Shown: piece after piece, positions 49,757 through 61,723 of the stretch
Layout: each line of letters opens with the position of its first letter
Numbering within the stretch: the stretch's first letter is position 1
Source: Diadema setosum
Lineage: Eukaryota > Echinodermata > Echinoidea > Diadematoida > Diadematidae
Assembly (NCBI RefSeq): GCF_964275005.1
Contig: NC_092693.1
Coordinates: 23,773,122 to 23,837,121 of the forward strand
DNA length: 64,000 bases
Direction of reading: 5' to 3'
Notes under the pieces: generated by a model
Told to the model about the DNA's origin: nothing
The model's input: the letters and a program-made list of their open reading frames with translations, nothing else
Database searches by the model: none
Made by a program: the position numbers and the translations under genes

Positions 49757-52700
49757 CTGGAGGTATTCAGAGAGAGAAAACAGATGCAAACATGACTAGA
49801 AGTGTACCTACATGTCAGTCTACATTATCTCTCTTTTTCTCTCACACTGCAGCTCAAACACAGCTTAGATTTCATCTTTTTATCATCATGATTCCTGAAT
49901 GGTCTGCATCATACTACAGAAAGATTCACACAAACTTCTCTTCAAAAGTTTGATCCATTATATTCTACAGGTGTTAGATAAGAAAATGCAGAGCGATTTC
50001 GCCTTTACCTTACAGCATTTTCTCTGTAAGCTTGATACTTATCATTCTACAATTCATAAAATATACCTTGTGCATGAGTCAAACCTTCCTATCATTCATA
50101 ATAAAATGTAACTAATATGAAAAGTCTTATGATGTGACATCCTTGCAATGCAGGACATCCTTGAAACTTCTTATAAGAGAAAATAATGCTCACTTGAGTC
50201 ATAAATAGTGTATGCATAAACCCCATAAATTATGTGTATTCTTCATTCCCCTAAACCTGTTTCACATTATGCAGACATATCAATCTGATATGATTCTCCT
50301 TGCCACTTCTTCACAAACTGTGCCAAATCAGCACAATTTAAAAAAAAAAAAAAAAAAAGGAAAAAATGGGAGAGAGAGTGAAAGACAAGCAATCCAAATT
50401 CTGGAGAATATCCAACAGCTTACAGAGAATATGTGACCACATACCTTCAGTCCCATTCTCTTGCGCTGGTCATGTTCTGGTTCAGAGGCCCAGCGAAGGA
50501 AGGTACTCACATCCTTAGCAATCTGTCCCATTGTTGCTGGTGTGCCTATGGAGACCACACACAAAGAGTGAAGACAATTTGTAATGCAGTCGGCTTTGTT
50601 TTTCAAAGATATACATTCAGTATCCCTCAATACAAGAGTTCATTGTACCATCTATCTCCATATACATACATCTTGTTATATCATCGTAAACATCAAACAA
50701 AGAAAATGCTATCAGATGACAGTACATAAACGAGGTTTGCTTTCTATGTTTCTTCTTCTGACCCCATTCTACTGACCAATCACTAATTTTGCTTCAAGAT
50801 CCACTCATAAATTTATGATATATGCCTTCCAAGGGTATTCTGTGAACTGTGGAGGATTAAATTCTATTCAAATCAGCAAGAGCCCATTAAAGGAAAGAAG
50901 GGCAAATGATTTCAGTGATACACAGTCAGACAAACACCCTACACAAGGGAAGGCAATGCCGGACACTGGCACTGGTCCAACGGTCCCTGACCTGTAAAAA
51001 TCACTGTTGCACCAGTAACTTTTTTCAGGAATTGACCAGTAAAAATGGAAACGCTGGACACCTACTGGTCCGACAGACAGGTCAGACCAGTAGAAAAAAT
51101 GGGTTAGTGTGCAGCCCTGGGGAAGGTGCAAATGCACTACGCAGAGCTACGGTAAGTAATTCATCACTTACCGTCCTCATATTCAATGATTTCATTGTAA
51201 ATGGGTGGGGCCATGCCGATGGCCTGGCCAGGGAAGTAGGGATTGAAGTAGAGCCCCTCCCTGATATCTACACCGGCAGGTGGATCACAGTAGCCAGTCA
51301 AGAGAGCAAAGATGTAGTCTTCATTGCCATGGCGAGCGAGGCAAACGTAGCTCATGTCAGGCGGAAGTGCACCTGTAAACATCAAAGGATGTTGCAGACA
51401 TTGCTTTAAAACTAGTATGGTAATTGAAGAAGATTCATTATGACAAAGAACAATCAGAATTTAGTAAGCTTAACCACTTTGTTGTTGACTGTAGTGACCT
51501 GAGCACCATGAATGAATGAATGAAAAGAATTGCTGATTCATCTTTTAAAAAATAAAAAATAAAAATAAAAATAAAAATCTTCAGTATGCTCTAGGATCCC
51601 ATGCATATTGAACAATACTGGACCACATCTGCTGATGGCACGCTTAGGTTTATTTAACTTGGTCTGGTTCAGCCTTGACTATACTTTGATTCAACAATTT
51701 AATAACTGGATGAATCATAAACCAGGAGTAAGATGAATACTCCTCTCTATGATAAAACCTTATGATTTTAAAATCCACTATTCAGAAGTAGGTATATTTC
51801 ACAATTTTTTGCACAGAAATCAACCAGGCTAAACAAATAGACTTGACAGCTGAAATTATGACATTGTGATAAATCATTTCTAAAGATGTAAATCCAGCAC
51901 ACACAACAGGCTGTAACAGTGGCACATACCAGCATTTGCGGCACGGGCAGCCTCGTCATTGGCGTATGGTTTGGGGAAGTAGTCGGAGAGCTTTCCTGGT
52001 CTCTCAAACATCTCTCCTTCTTCATCAGGTCCATCCACAATTTGGTACTATCAAAAAGAATATCACAAGGAACAAGATTCAATACTATTTTCTACATTTT
52101 ACCTTCCGCTAATTCAAGCTCTTTCCTTATCTTCATACCCATCTTTTTCAAGTTGCATTTGAAAGTGTACTACTGTAAAAGTGGTAATTTTCGCGTGACT
52201 AATTTTTCGCGCTTGGCCGGGTAAGAGGAGTTTCGCATGTTTTTATTTCCGCGGAATCAAGACACCAAGTACAGGTGCATATGGCAAGCAAAAACATTCA
52301 CGCGCTTTTATTTTCGCGCTAGTGTCTGGTTGCGCGAAAATTTCAACACCGCCAAAATTTCCACTTTTACAGTACCAGACTGCATGGGGACTTCACTATA
52401 AAGCAATTCCTCCTTTTACACCTTTCTTTTTTTTTTCTTCTTTTCATGTAAACTTGTTTTTCTCTTCCTACCATCCTTTATTCCCATAACATTTAAGTCT
52501 TCTTTTATCATCTTTCTTTGAACTCATTGTGTGCTACACAGAGGACAAGAAAACTTTGCACGGGAGAGGATGCAAATAACACATTAAAAAAGGGTTTTAA
52601 GTGTCCAACCTTGCACTAACTCAGAAAAGAATATATATATCAAAGAGAAGGGAAGGGGAGAAGGGAAGCCCAAGCAAAAGTAAAACATGAATAGGGACAT

Positions 52701-55700
52701 CCTCATAGATATCCATGCTTGGCAGTCTTTTGACTCCAAACTTCACAAATGATATCTACCCAGTGACCACACTTCTTACACTGCCTTATCGGGACCTCTT
52801 GTGATTTGAATTTCTTCTAGTTCCTCACACTAAAATAGAATTGTAGTAGCCACAAAATTTACATGGCTAAGGTTGCCAAAAATGCATCAAGCATTAAACC
52901 CAAGAAATGTATTTCATTGCTTCACCTCTTCAGCTATTGCCTTGGCCTCTGCCTCTGTGTGGGTGACACCAACAAGGTTGCGGAAAGCCAGATATTGCAT
53001 GCTGTGGCAAGCTGAGCACACTTCCTTGTACACCTGGTAGCCTCGTCTCAAACTGAAGAAGTAAAATGGAAACAAAAATAACAAAAACATGAAATCACAA
53101 AGATTGCACTCAACTTCCTTTCCATTAATACATGCAGCCATATTATCATTTTCTTTGAAGAGAAAGGATAGAAACATTGATATGGGAACTGGTATGCCTC
53201 TGCCATATTGCATTATTCTCATAATAGGTCTACAGTACATCTTGACAATGTGAGACAACAGTTTCGCATGATTGGCAAAATATTGAAATGATATGTTTGA
53301 AAGTTTGATGGCACTATACCAAAATGTGTGGAGTGATTACAGCATTCTTTGAACCATTCCCTGAACTTGACCTATGACCTTTGACCTTGAGCATGCACAC
53401 CCACAAGTTGATAGGTGCAGCTTTGTCCACTAATACACACATATGCTAAGGTACACTTGGATACCTCAAATGCTTCTTGCGTTACATCATCCCAAGGAGT
53501 TATTATCCACAAATTTAATCAAGGATAGATTGACATTAAATGACCAGTGCAGAAAATGAAAGTTACAGCTGAAGAAAACTGATGCCAGTGTGTCATCCTG
53601 ACTGTTTTACCTTGCATGGTCAAAGGTGCTGAAGATACCATTGTGGGGCCAGTGTAAATGAGGTGGATGTAGATCAATCTCCTCAGCATTGACTGACATG
53701 TGAAGAGCGGTCACAAGACCCGCACTGCCTGCTGCTAGTGTGCCAAGTGTTGCAAGAGCCTGGTTGACAGGGTGTCAGGGAGATGTAAAACATAATGTCA
53801 CACTCATTCATCCAGTTCAATTCAATTCAGTTCAGTTCAATTGAAATGAATTGAACTGAATTCAGTTCAGTTCAGTTCAGTTCAGTTCAATTCAATTCGA
53901 TTAAATTCAATTCAATTCAAGTCAATAATTCCTTGTCATGCTTAAGTATAAAAATTGATTTCCAAGCATATAGATAAGAACATTACACATAGTAGATAGA
54001 AAATAATACTAGTAATAGGAAATAAGACTGATGCACATCAAAAAGTATATTGCCATACTGAGATTTTTTTTCCTAAAGTATGACAATAAGTGCATTGTTA
54101 TTGCTGGGTCAATCCATGTCAAATCATTCAGTGCTTGTCACCCGACCCCCTCCGATTTTCTTAAAAATCGCACCAAATGTTCCCCAAAGTGTCTAACGGA
54201 AAATCCCAAAATATTTTGCCCCAAGGTCAATTGGTTGCTAAGATACAGCCTCACATAGCAACCGGTGCGCATTCCAAAAAATTAGTTAAAAGAAAATTAG
54301 GCATTTTTGATTGACTGTTTTAGCTTGGATATTTATGCAAAAGTGTTCATTATCTGGAAATTGAGAGAACTTTATAGTCTTTGCAAGAAAAACTGACTGT
54401 GACGCGAAATTGACTTTTCGTTAACGTGGTCACCGAAAATGGTGTTAAATGTTAATTTTGAGAATTTTAATGCATATTTAGAAGCTAATATCTTCCACAT
54501 TTCATCACCTTAGGTTCTAAAATATTATGCTGTTGAAGGCTTTGACTTGCTCAGTAATTTTGAAAAAAATCGGCGCATTCATGATAACCGTTTTTACGGA
54601 GAGCGCCCTCAAAGTTGACAAAAATGAAAAATGTGCCAAATTCAAGGTCACGGATCACCCTTCGTCCCACCTAGGAATAGCATCAATTTTTGTATATTGA
54701 TAGACATTTACCTATATTATCTTGGGTTACCAAAGAAATTTTGCTCCCGAAATGTTCAATGGCAAATTTACCCCACCAAAAATGGTCGTAAACGGCCAAA
54801 TTCCCATGTAATATCACATATTGGGTTTAGAGGACATTTCAAATGTCCACGCTTTCAAGATGAAAAGTACTAGCCCTGTGATATTTGCAGTAGGGATAGT
54901 CTGTTATACATATGTTAGTAATATATACCACAAAACACTTTTATCACATAATAATGACCTTGAAATTTAATCCAAAATTTGATAAAAAACAATAAATCGC
55001 TCCATTTTCCTCATTGCACTGCATATAGATATGTGTTTTGAAAGACTTTTCACAGAGCAATATTTCAAGAATTATGAAAGCTGACAGCCTACCATATTAA
55101 GGTTCTAAAGTATTTGTGCTCTTCTTTCAGATTTTGTGTCAATTTGATCATGAATGTTATACCCTTGACCTTGAAGTACTTCTGAAAATAGCTGTAAATT
55201 TGTAAACTACAAAGTACACACACGGCAGGTGTTTTATGGCATGGTATACTTGTGATTCTTCCACAAACACAAAAGCTTTTTATAGTGTAAATGTTATATA
55301 CTGGAATTAATCTATACATGCTTGCAAGATATGTTACAATAAATTGCTTTGTTCTGACAATGACCCTCAATTTATGACCTTCAAAATCATGAGAAATGCC
55401 TATTCCTCTCCATAAAGACCTGTATTAAAGTACGTAATGATAATTGATAATTATGAACATTAAAAAATTCTTATTCTAGCCGGTGAAATGCACATTAAAA
55501 GGACTGAGAGTCTTCTTTTTCGGGGAATTTGTTCTGTACCTAATGAAAACTTTCAAAATCATTTCAATTCTTATGTATTTTCTTGTTTTTGGAATTTCTT
55601 ATGTATTTCTTTGTTTTTTATTTTCTGCAGCATAACCATGTTTTTTTTTATTGGAAATTGTCACAGCTCACTTTTCTACCATAACTAGAATAGAATTAAC

Positions 55701-58115
55701 CAATCAAAGTGATAGATAGTAAAAATGGTCAAGTTTTTATGAGTTTCACCACAAAGCACTGTTTTCCATAGGAAATGCACACAAAATCACAAAATATTAC
55801 CGTCCCCTTTTTTGAGTGAAATTGAGGGTCATTGTCAGAACAGAGTAATTAATTGTAACATATCTTGCAAACACGTATAGATTAATTCCAGTATATAACA
55901 TTTACATCATAAAAAGCTTCTGTGTTTGTGGAAGAATCACAAGTATATCATGCCATAAAACATCTGTTGTGTGTGTAATTTGTAGTTAACAAATTTCCAG
56001 CTATTTTTAGAAGCACTTCAAGGTCAAAGATATAATGTTCATGATCAAATTGACACTATATCTGAAAGATGAGCAGAAATAGTTTAGCACCCTAATATGG
56101 TAGACTGTCAGCTTTGATAATTCTTGAAATATTGCTCTGTGAAAAGTCTTTCAAAACACATTTACATTCAGTGCAATGAGGAAAATGGAGCGATTTATTG
56201 TTTTTCATCAAATTTTGGATTAAATTTCAAGGTCATTATTATGTAATAAAAGTGTTTTGTGGTATATATTACTAACATATGTACAACAGACTATCCCTAC
56301 TGCAAATATCACAGGGCTAGTACTTTTCATCTTGAAAGCGTGGACATTTGAAATGTCCTCTAAACCCAATATGTGATATTACATGGGAATTTGGCCGTTT
56401 ACGACCATTTTCGGTGGGGTAAATTTGCCATTGAACATTTCGGGAGCAAAATTTCTTTGGTAACCCAAGATAATATAGGTAAATGTCTATCGATATACAA
56501 AAATTGATGCTATTCCTAGGTGGGACGAAGGGTGATCCGTGACCTTGAATTTGGCACATTTTTCATTTTTGTCAACTTTGAGGGCGCTCTCCGTAAAAAC
56601 GGTGATCATGAATGCGCCGATTTTTTTCAAAATTACTGAGCAAGTCAAAGCCTTCAACAGCATAATATTTTAGAACCTAAGGTGATGAAATGTGGAAGAT
56701 ATTAGCTTCTAAATATGCATTAAAATTTTCAAAATTAACATTTAACACCATTTTCGGTGACCTCGTGCACGTTAATGAAAAGTCAATTTCGTGTCACAGT
56801 CAGTTTTTTTGCAAAGACTATAAAGTTCTCTCAATTTCCAGATAATGAACACTTTTGCATAAATATCCAAGCTAAAACAGTCAATCAAAAATGCCTAATT
56901 TTCTTTTAACTAATTTTTTGGAATGCGCACCGGTTGCTATGTGAGGCTGTATCTTAGCAACCAATTGACCTTGGGGCAAAATATTTTGGGATTTTCCGTC
57001 AGACACTTTGGGGAACATTTGGTGCGATTTTAAAGAAAATCGGAGGGGGTCGGGTGACAACTTTTCTGAAAATTGGATGATTTGACGTGGATTGACCCTG
57101 GCACTGTAAAAGCTGTTATTTTCAGGAGGATTATAATTTTCACAATTTGGTGGTTCACTATTGGGCTGCAAAGTTAATAACACATGAAAATATGAAAAAT
57201 AGGGCCAATTTCATCATTTAAAGCAAAGTACTAGTAGTGATACTCTTTTACTAAATGCTAATGATACATATCAACTTACCACTCTTTTAGTCCTTGACAT
57301 ATGTGAAAATCCACTCAGCGGGGCCTGGAAGTAAGATAGACAAGGATGAAGTTTGAGAGGATATTTTTATTCTAATATTTCATTTTATACAAAATTTATT
57401 TTGCTCTAGCAACTAGCAAGTATCCATAGTTGATTAGGCCATTCATTTGTAAAATTGATATCCTCCAGGGCAGATACATACACAAAGAAAATCATGTAAG
57501 CTTCTGTTTTGGTACAGTTTGTAAAGCGAAGTGTACTACCATTTACTACACTGTCTTGCAAAAAATCCTTGCCTTGGCCGCTAAATGTGAAAGGTACAAG
57601 AGAATGGACTTGAATAAGTGTACCAAATAGTGTTTTACAAGATCACACACATCACAACCACTTATCTAGGCTTGCAGCAGGTGCCTATTTGGAACAGGTG
57701 TAGTTTCATTCATGTTCATAATTTTCAAAAATTAAAAAAGAAAATAGGAAAAAAAGTTTAAAAAAGAGCAATTATGGAAAGATAAAATGAGAGATGAATC
57801 AAAACTGGATGAAAACAAGGATGAGTAGGAAAGAAAGAAAAAGAATTCTACAGGTAAAAACAAAAAGGGATATGAAGATACATCAGAAGGAAACCTGAAA
57901 AAGATACTGGAGTGGAAAGAAGGCAAAGGTAGATAGATGCAGGGAAGCATACATGGTGTAACCAGAAGCAGGCCGGGTCAGCGGAGCATTTTCAAAAATG
58001 GGAGGGGGAGGAGGGGCCCACTTCCGGGCTTCATGAGCTAACAAGCACAAAAGAAAAAAAAAAAAGGTCTTCAGCTCATCTTTCTCATTCCACTTCCGGG
58101 TTTCTTCAGCTGACA

Positions 58116-58152
<37 letters not shown>

Positions 58153-59995
58153 TCTTCAGCGCAAAAACATAAGCTTTCCATGACCATGCTCACACTTGAA
58201 GGTCTCTATCTATTTATTTCTCGTGCCACTTATGCACTTCCAGGGTAAAAAAAGTGGGGGGGGGCAAAGTGATGGCACCTTATGTATTCCTTTGGCGGTT
58301 CCGCCAGCCATGAGAAGGAAATAAAGAACAGATATAGGTAGAAAATGAGATTGAATAGGATATTGAGAAAAGTCAGCTAAGGAGGCAGCCAATAACGACA
58401 GAAAGGACAGGGAAAGCTAGGAATACATGAAAATGACAAAAAATTTTGAAATAATCAAAGACAGACAACCAAGAGAAAGATATAAAGGGACACATACACT
58501 TAACCACTCTGTAAAAGTGGTTGAGCATCTTCAAGACTTGGTTGAAGAGCATCGAAAAACAAATTCAGCTTTTCAAAGACACCATATAGCCACTGCGTTG
58601 TGATCACTACATTCAGATCAAAATGATCGTCCCTTACAGCATGGGCTGAACATATTCATCCTATTCCACTTCCAGTTGCTTGTACGTGTTTGTGTGCAGA
58701 GCAGTATTTCAAGCGATCAAGGTTTTCCGACACTTGTAAAACTGAAGCGTTTAAACGTAAATACTATCCGACTTTGGAGACTCAGATGCAATTATTTTAG
58801 GTTACTGAAGAACTATCAACTAGGGTGAGTTTGTGCATGTTCAAAAAGCATTTGACGGGGAGGGGTGAAAGTACACTAGTGCCCTCAAAAATCTGTACCG
58901 GTAGCTGCAAACTCGCCAGTTTATATCACCATGATCACAGACACAGGAATGTCGGCTGTACTGTTCCAGTTAATTCACTTGTGTGCAGAGGAAGAGTTTT
59001 TCAAGCGATCAAGGTTTTCTGACACTTGTAAAACTAATAAAAGCATTAACACATAACTTCTATCCAACTTTTGGAGAGAGATGCAATTATTTTACATTTT
59101 TAGGTAAATTAACTGAGCTGACAAACTAGTTCTTCGGGCCGGGCGAGTTTGTGCCTGTTTGACGTTAAATCATTTGACGAGGAGGTGCGAAACTTGTAAG
59201 TTTAGTTACACTGCACTGACCACTGTATAGTGTTGGATCCGGGCTAACTCGGCCCGCGGGACAACTCGTCCCACCCGTCAAAGGTGGGCCAAGTTGTCCC
59301 ACCTGTTGGTATCGATAGTGACCGTGAGCGCTTGTCTGTGTTTGAGTTTGTATCCCCCAAAAGTTGGAAAATATTCTTTAAAGAAACCACTGAACACAAT
59401 TCCATAAAACTTACGGTTAGAAAAGACATCATAAAGACAAAATAAACTCAAACACAGTCACAGACAAGCGCTCACGATCACTATCGATACCAACGGGTGG
59501 GACAACTCGGTCCACCTTCGACGGGAGGGACGAGATGTCCCGTGGGCCGAGTTAGCCCGACCCCATTCCCATAGCCATAGCATAGTGGTAGTGGACCGGT
59601 CTATCAACCTCTCACGTTAGTCTGAAGTGTAGATATCTACATTGAAGGAATGCAACGCCGGCCGGCATTGCATTCCTACCATAGAGTAGCATATGTAGAC
59701 AAATAATAATACTATTATCAGCCATGATCGCCTCAAAATGAGCTCAAGTTGCCGTGTCCGGACATGACACATCTACCGGCATTTTTTAGGTCTCTGAACA
59801 TGTCTGAAGACAGTGAAGTGATATAGGTCTATGGCTTTTTAAGTTCCTGTCCTGGTTTAGAGTAAATTAACTTAGACAATCGACTTGACTTGCATGCATG
59901 ATCGTAATTTCAGGAAAAAAAATACTTGCCTTGGGACTAAGAAGCCCCGATTTTACCCGCAAGAGACTCGCTGTTTTCCTGAGAGCCGCAGCCAT
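49649..59995 (-). CDS. CYC1: Cytochrome c1, haem protein of respiratory complex III, complete
   Basis: Eight exons on the minus strand: 59995-59930, 57324-57280, 53759-53611, 53052-52926, 52047-51930, 51372-51172, 50545-50445, 49756-49649, giving 304 residues (human 325). Residues 1 to about 60 are an Arg/Lys/Ser-rich mitochondrial presequence followed by a hydrophobic sorting segment. The haem c site CSACH is at residues 99-103 and the axial Met is M222 in GMAPPIY. A C-terminal membrane anchor starts near 270 ([14 protein letters not shown]) before [18 protein letters not shown]. It passes electrons from the Rieske protein to cytochrome c at the inner membrane. Intron 1 has a GC donor. An in-frame upstream ATG (MHACSALCKLALAV) could add 21 residues; ATG at 59995 was chosen for its AATCATGG context and normal length. 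Confidence 0.96.
50445..50545 (-). CDS. CYC1: CYC1 exon 7
   Basis: [20 protein letters not shown] then [13 protein letters not shown], acceptor CTCCATAG and donor GTATGT. Nearly identical to the vertebrate protein. Confidence 0.97.
50955..51118. repeat. ACTGGTCCGAC-type dispersed element (copy 3)
   Basis: Same orientation as copy 2, in CYC1 intron 6. Starts GACACTGGCACTGGTCC and ends TTAGTGTGCAGCCCT. Confidence 0.75.
51172..51372 (-). CDS. CYC1: CYC1 exon 6 (axial Met)
   Basis: [20 protein letters not shown] to [15 protein letters not shown], acceptor TTTACAG and donor GTAAGT. Contains [15 protein letters not shown] and the haem-ligand Met. Confidence 0.97.
51930..52047 (-). CDS. CYC1: CYC1 exon 5
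   Basis: [20 protein letters not shown] to [10 protein letters not shown], acceptor TGATAG and donor GTATGT. Matches vertebrate DGPNEDGEMFMRPGKL. Confidence 0.96.
52171..52374. mobile_element. MITE-like element, TIR TACTGTAAAAGTGG (copy 3)
   Basis: 204 bp in CYC1 intron 4, begins TACTGTAAAAGTGG and ends CCACTTTTACAGTA. CG-rich inner motifs (TTTTCGCG, CCGCGGAAT) are well kept, so this copy looks younger than the one at 30041. Confidence 0.8.
52926..53052 (-). CDS. CYC1: CYC1 exon 4 (haem-binding CXXCH)
   Basis: [20 protein letters not shown] to [10 protein letters not shown], acceptor AAACTTCAG-like CTTCAG and donor GTGAAG. Contains the covalent haem c motif CSACH. Confidence 0.97.
53180..53420. 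mobile_element. Partial copy of the ATGCCTCCGCC-ended element
   Basis: Shares with 26303-26420 the order GGTATGCCTCTGCCATATTG, AATAGGTCTACAGTAC, CTTGACAATGTGAGA and GGCAAAATATTGAAATGA, then ends after a TGACCTTTGACC run. The right end is missing. In CYC1 intron 3. Confidence 0.6.
53611..53759 (-). CDS. CYC1: CYC1 exon 3
   Basis: [20 protein letters not shown] to [11 protein letters not shown], acceptor CAACCAG and donor GTAAAA, ending in a split Ser codon. Matches vertebrate LAAGGAGLAVALHSAV and HRGLLSSLDH. Confidence 0.95.
53812..53930. repeat. (TTCAG/TTCAA)n pentanucleotide array with hairpin
   Basis: About 120 bases of TTCAG and TTCAA units, interrupted by a short inverted stretch (TTGAAATGAATTGAACTGAA) that lets the array fold on itself. 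In CYC1 intron 2. Confidence 0.85.
54103..57102. mobile_element. 3-kb palindromic element in CYC1 intron 2
   Basis: The left arm (about 54103-55373) is repeated in reverse at about 55818-57102, with a 445-bp unpaired centre. The ends read GCTGGGTCAATCCATGTCAA and the complement CACGTCAAATCATCC. Arms differ by scattered substitutions and small indels. Each arm gives the same 80-codon ORF ([16 protein letters not shown]), which is simply the repeated DNA read in opposite directions. No transposase was recognised. Confidence 0.85.
57280..57324 (-). CDS. CYC1: CYC1 exon 2
   Basis: 45 nt, [15 protein letters not shown], acceptor ACTTCCAG and donor GTAAGT, phase 0. Part of the basic presequence; weakly conserved, supported by phase and splice sites. 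Confidence 0.8.
58119..58150. repeat. Poly(A) tract, 32 bases
   Basis: Second of two A-runs, each preceded by GCTRACAAGC and followed by GGTCTTCAGC, so the surrounding 50 bp is itself repeated (58025-58075 and 58105-58162). A similar block in reverse is near 47400-47460. Confidence 0.85.
58690..59195 (+). repeat. Direct duplication, about 200-bp units
   Basis: Units at about 58690-58880 and 58978-59195 share CAAGCGATCAAGGTTTTC, GACACTTGTAAAACT, ATGCAATTATTTTA and GCGAGTTTGTGC-type blocks in order. Diverged tandem copies, no ORF. Confidence 0.7.
59241..59558. mobile_element. Hairpin element, TIR GGGCTAACTCGGCCC
   Basis: 318 bp. Arms at about 59241-59355 and 59446-59558 are inverted copies (GGGCTAACTCGGCCC with GGGCCGAGTTAGCCC; GTATCGATAGTGACCGTGAG with its complement). 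The loop is about 90 bp. It lies 370 bp from the CYC1 GC donor. No ORF; possibly a young MITE, since the arms are well matched. Confidence 0.8.
59930..59995 (-). CDS. CYC1: CYC1 exon 1 (presequence start)
   Basis: [20 protein letters not shown] then PK, an amphipathic, acid-free mitochondrial targeting sequence. The exon ends CCCAAG|GCAAGT, a GC rather than GT donor with otherwise perfect consensus. Confidence 0.85.
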
Positions 59996-60663
59996 GATTT
60001 TCGTAACGTCCGACGAGACTGCCAATGCTAACTTACACAATGCACTGCATGCATGCACTGCGATTCTAGCGCTCGCTTACCACGATTTCATTGCACGTAA
60101 GTACGTGACCTGAACCCGATTCTGATGTTCCTCAGTTACAGTCATAAATAATATGTATAGTTCATAATAGTTTACTTTTTAAATGAATTTAATCATATTG
60201 AATTATTATTAAAGAATTTTAATATTATTTTATTAATTGAAATTGTGTGTATGTAACAGAAATATAAATATATTTTATCTTTAAGACTCAAACATTTAGA
60301 AAAGCCAGTACAAAAGTTACGCAAATGAGGCTCATGGGTAATTTCCTTCTGATTCGATGTTTTACGAAAAGGGTACAACTACTACAGTATTGAATAACGT
60401 GCATTCAGACGGCGCCCTCTATTGATTGGCCTTTCATTTTCGTTTCTATGTATTGTAACTTTTCTTCCCACTTCAAAGAAAGGAATTAGAAAAGAACAAG
60501 AAGAAAAGAAGAGAAAAAGAAAAGAAATACAAATCAGGATCCGAGTGACCTGTCTGTATGACAGGTCTGTTTGATGAACAGCAGAAGACTTGTTGAGACT
60601 ATGAGACTGTAGCGTAAAACAATCAGAGTAAAGAGTATGAATTTAAGGGATTTTAGAGAATAT

Positions 60664-60912
60664 ATGAAGCGTTTGTTTGCAAAAACCGATAAGTCCATAT
60701 TTGTCAAATGGAGATATTTGCGATTAAAAGTCAAGAAAAATAAAGAGAATAATAAGAAAATTTTTGCTTCTTTTGACCATAACTTCAAAAATATACCTTT
60801 ATATGTAGTGACCAATATATCATTTAAAAGGTATTATCTTGTACTTTATGACAGAGACCGCACTTCAAAATCTTCAAAAATGGACATCGGTTTTTGCAAA
60901 CAAACTCTTCAT
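60664..60912. mobile_element. 250-bp inverted-repeat element (copy 1)
   Basis: Starts ATGAAGCGTTTGTTTGCAAA and ends GTTTGCAAACAAACTCTTCAT, an inverted repeat of about 35 bases that continues with ACCGATAAGTCCAT. Flanked by TA. The ORF across it is part of the repeat. Confidence 0.85.
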
Positions 60913-61723
60913 ATCTTCCTACTCGCCATTCGTTGTTTCTATACAACACACAATATATCCCGCACTGCCGAGCTGCGCCTGGAGTCGATGTTGCAGGAAA
61001 TGGTCCTCCAATAAATGAAAGTTCAGTTATTGCACTTTCCCATTTAGCACATGTATAAGAACATAACGCGACACACAATATGATTTCCTGAAGTAGCACA
61101 TTGGTGAAATAGCAGTGTTGAATATGCTCCACGAGACAGTGAACTTGTAGACGGAAAGAGATAGACAGATTGAGAGAGAGAGAAGTTCGCGAGTCCGAAG
61201 TTTGATGAAAAAGTTTGGCGAGTTTGCAACTTGACATTTCTGTGCTTTCACGTCGAAAGCTGGTCAAGTAGTGTAGCGAGAGTGAGAAGTTGAATTTTGT
61301 GAATGAAGAGTTGTAACATGTGTGCGAAACTTCTTCGAGCAGTGGAGATAAGAAAAGAAGGAGATTGGTTAGAAAGGATGTCCATCTCTCGTTGCCATGG
61401 TGACCGGAGGAGTGACCGGAGTTGAAGTTACGTTGTTCGCGAGGAATGTGACAGATGATATACGAGTGTTCGTGATAAAAATTGTGCTTATGTTAAATTA
61501 CGTTGTAGAGTGACCATGAGCGGATATGGTCAGCGAACTAGTGGACAAAAACAATTCTTAGTAGAGTGAGAAAATGAAAGCATGACTCATTGTGCTGCTA
61601 CAAGTATAACAACTAGACTAACATGGGGCCTACCTGGTAGGTAGAAAAGACTCAGCCAATGACAAGTATAAGAAATATAATAACCATGAGCTCAATAGTT
61701 ATGCTTTATTTGTAATGATGTGA

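Larger units (their letters stand above)
49757..53610 (-). other. CYC1 introns 7 to 3
   Basis: Four small exons are scattered here. Introns carry an A19 run (50341), the ACTGGTCCGAC-type element copy 3 (50955-51118), the MITE-like copy at 52171-52374 and a partial ATGCCTCCGCC-type element (53180-53420). Confidence 0.6.
57325..59929 (-). other. CYC1 intron 1 (GC-AG)
   Basis: Contains A-rich purine tracts (57720-57850), A32 (58119-58150), two direct repeats (58690-59195) and the hairpin element 59241-59558. No exon recognised. Confidence 0.65.

Noticed and set aside
54631..56559. Nearly identical 80-residue ORFs at 54631-54873 (+) and 56317-56559 (-)
   Set aside because: They are the two arms of the 3-kb palindrome. 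The similarity is at DNA level and there is no domain or start context.
60824..61267. 147-residue minus-strand ORF upstream of CYC1
   Set aside because: Partly overlaps the 250-bp inverted-repeat element; no recognisable domain, splice or start support.
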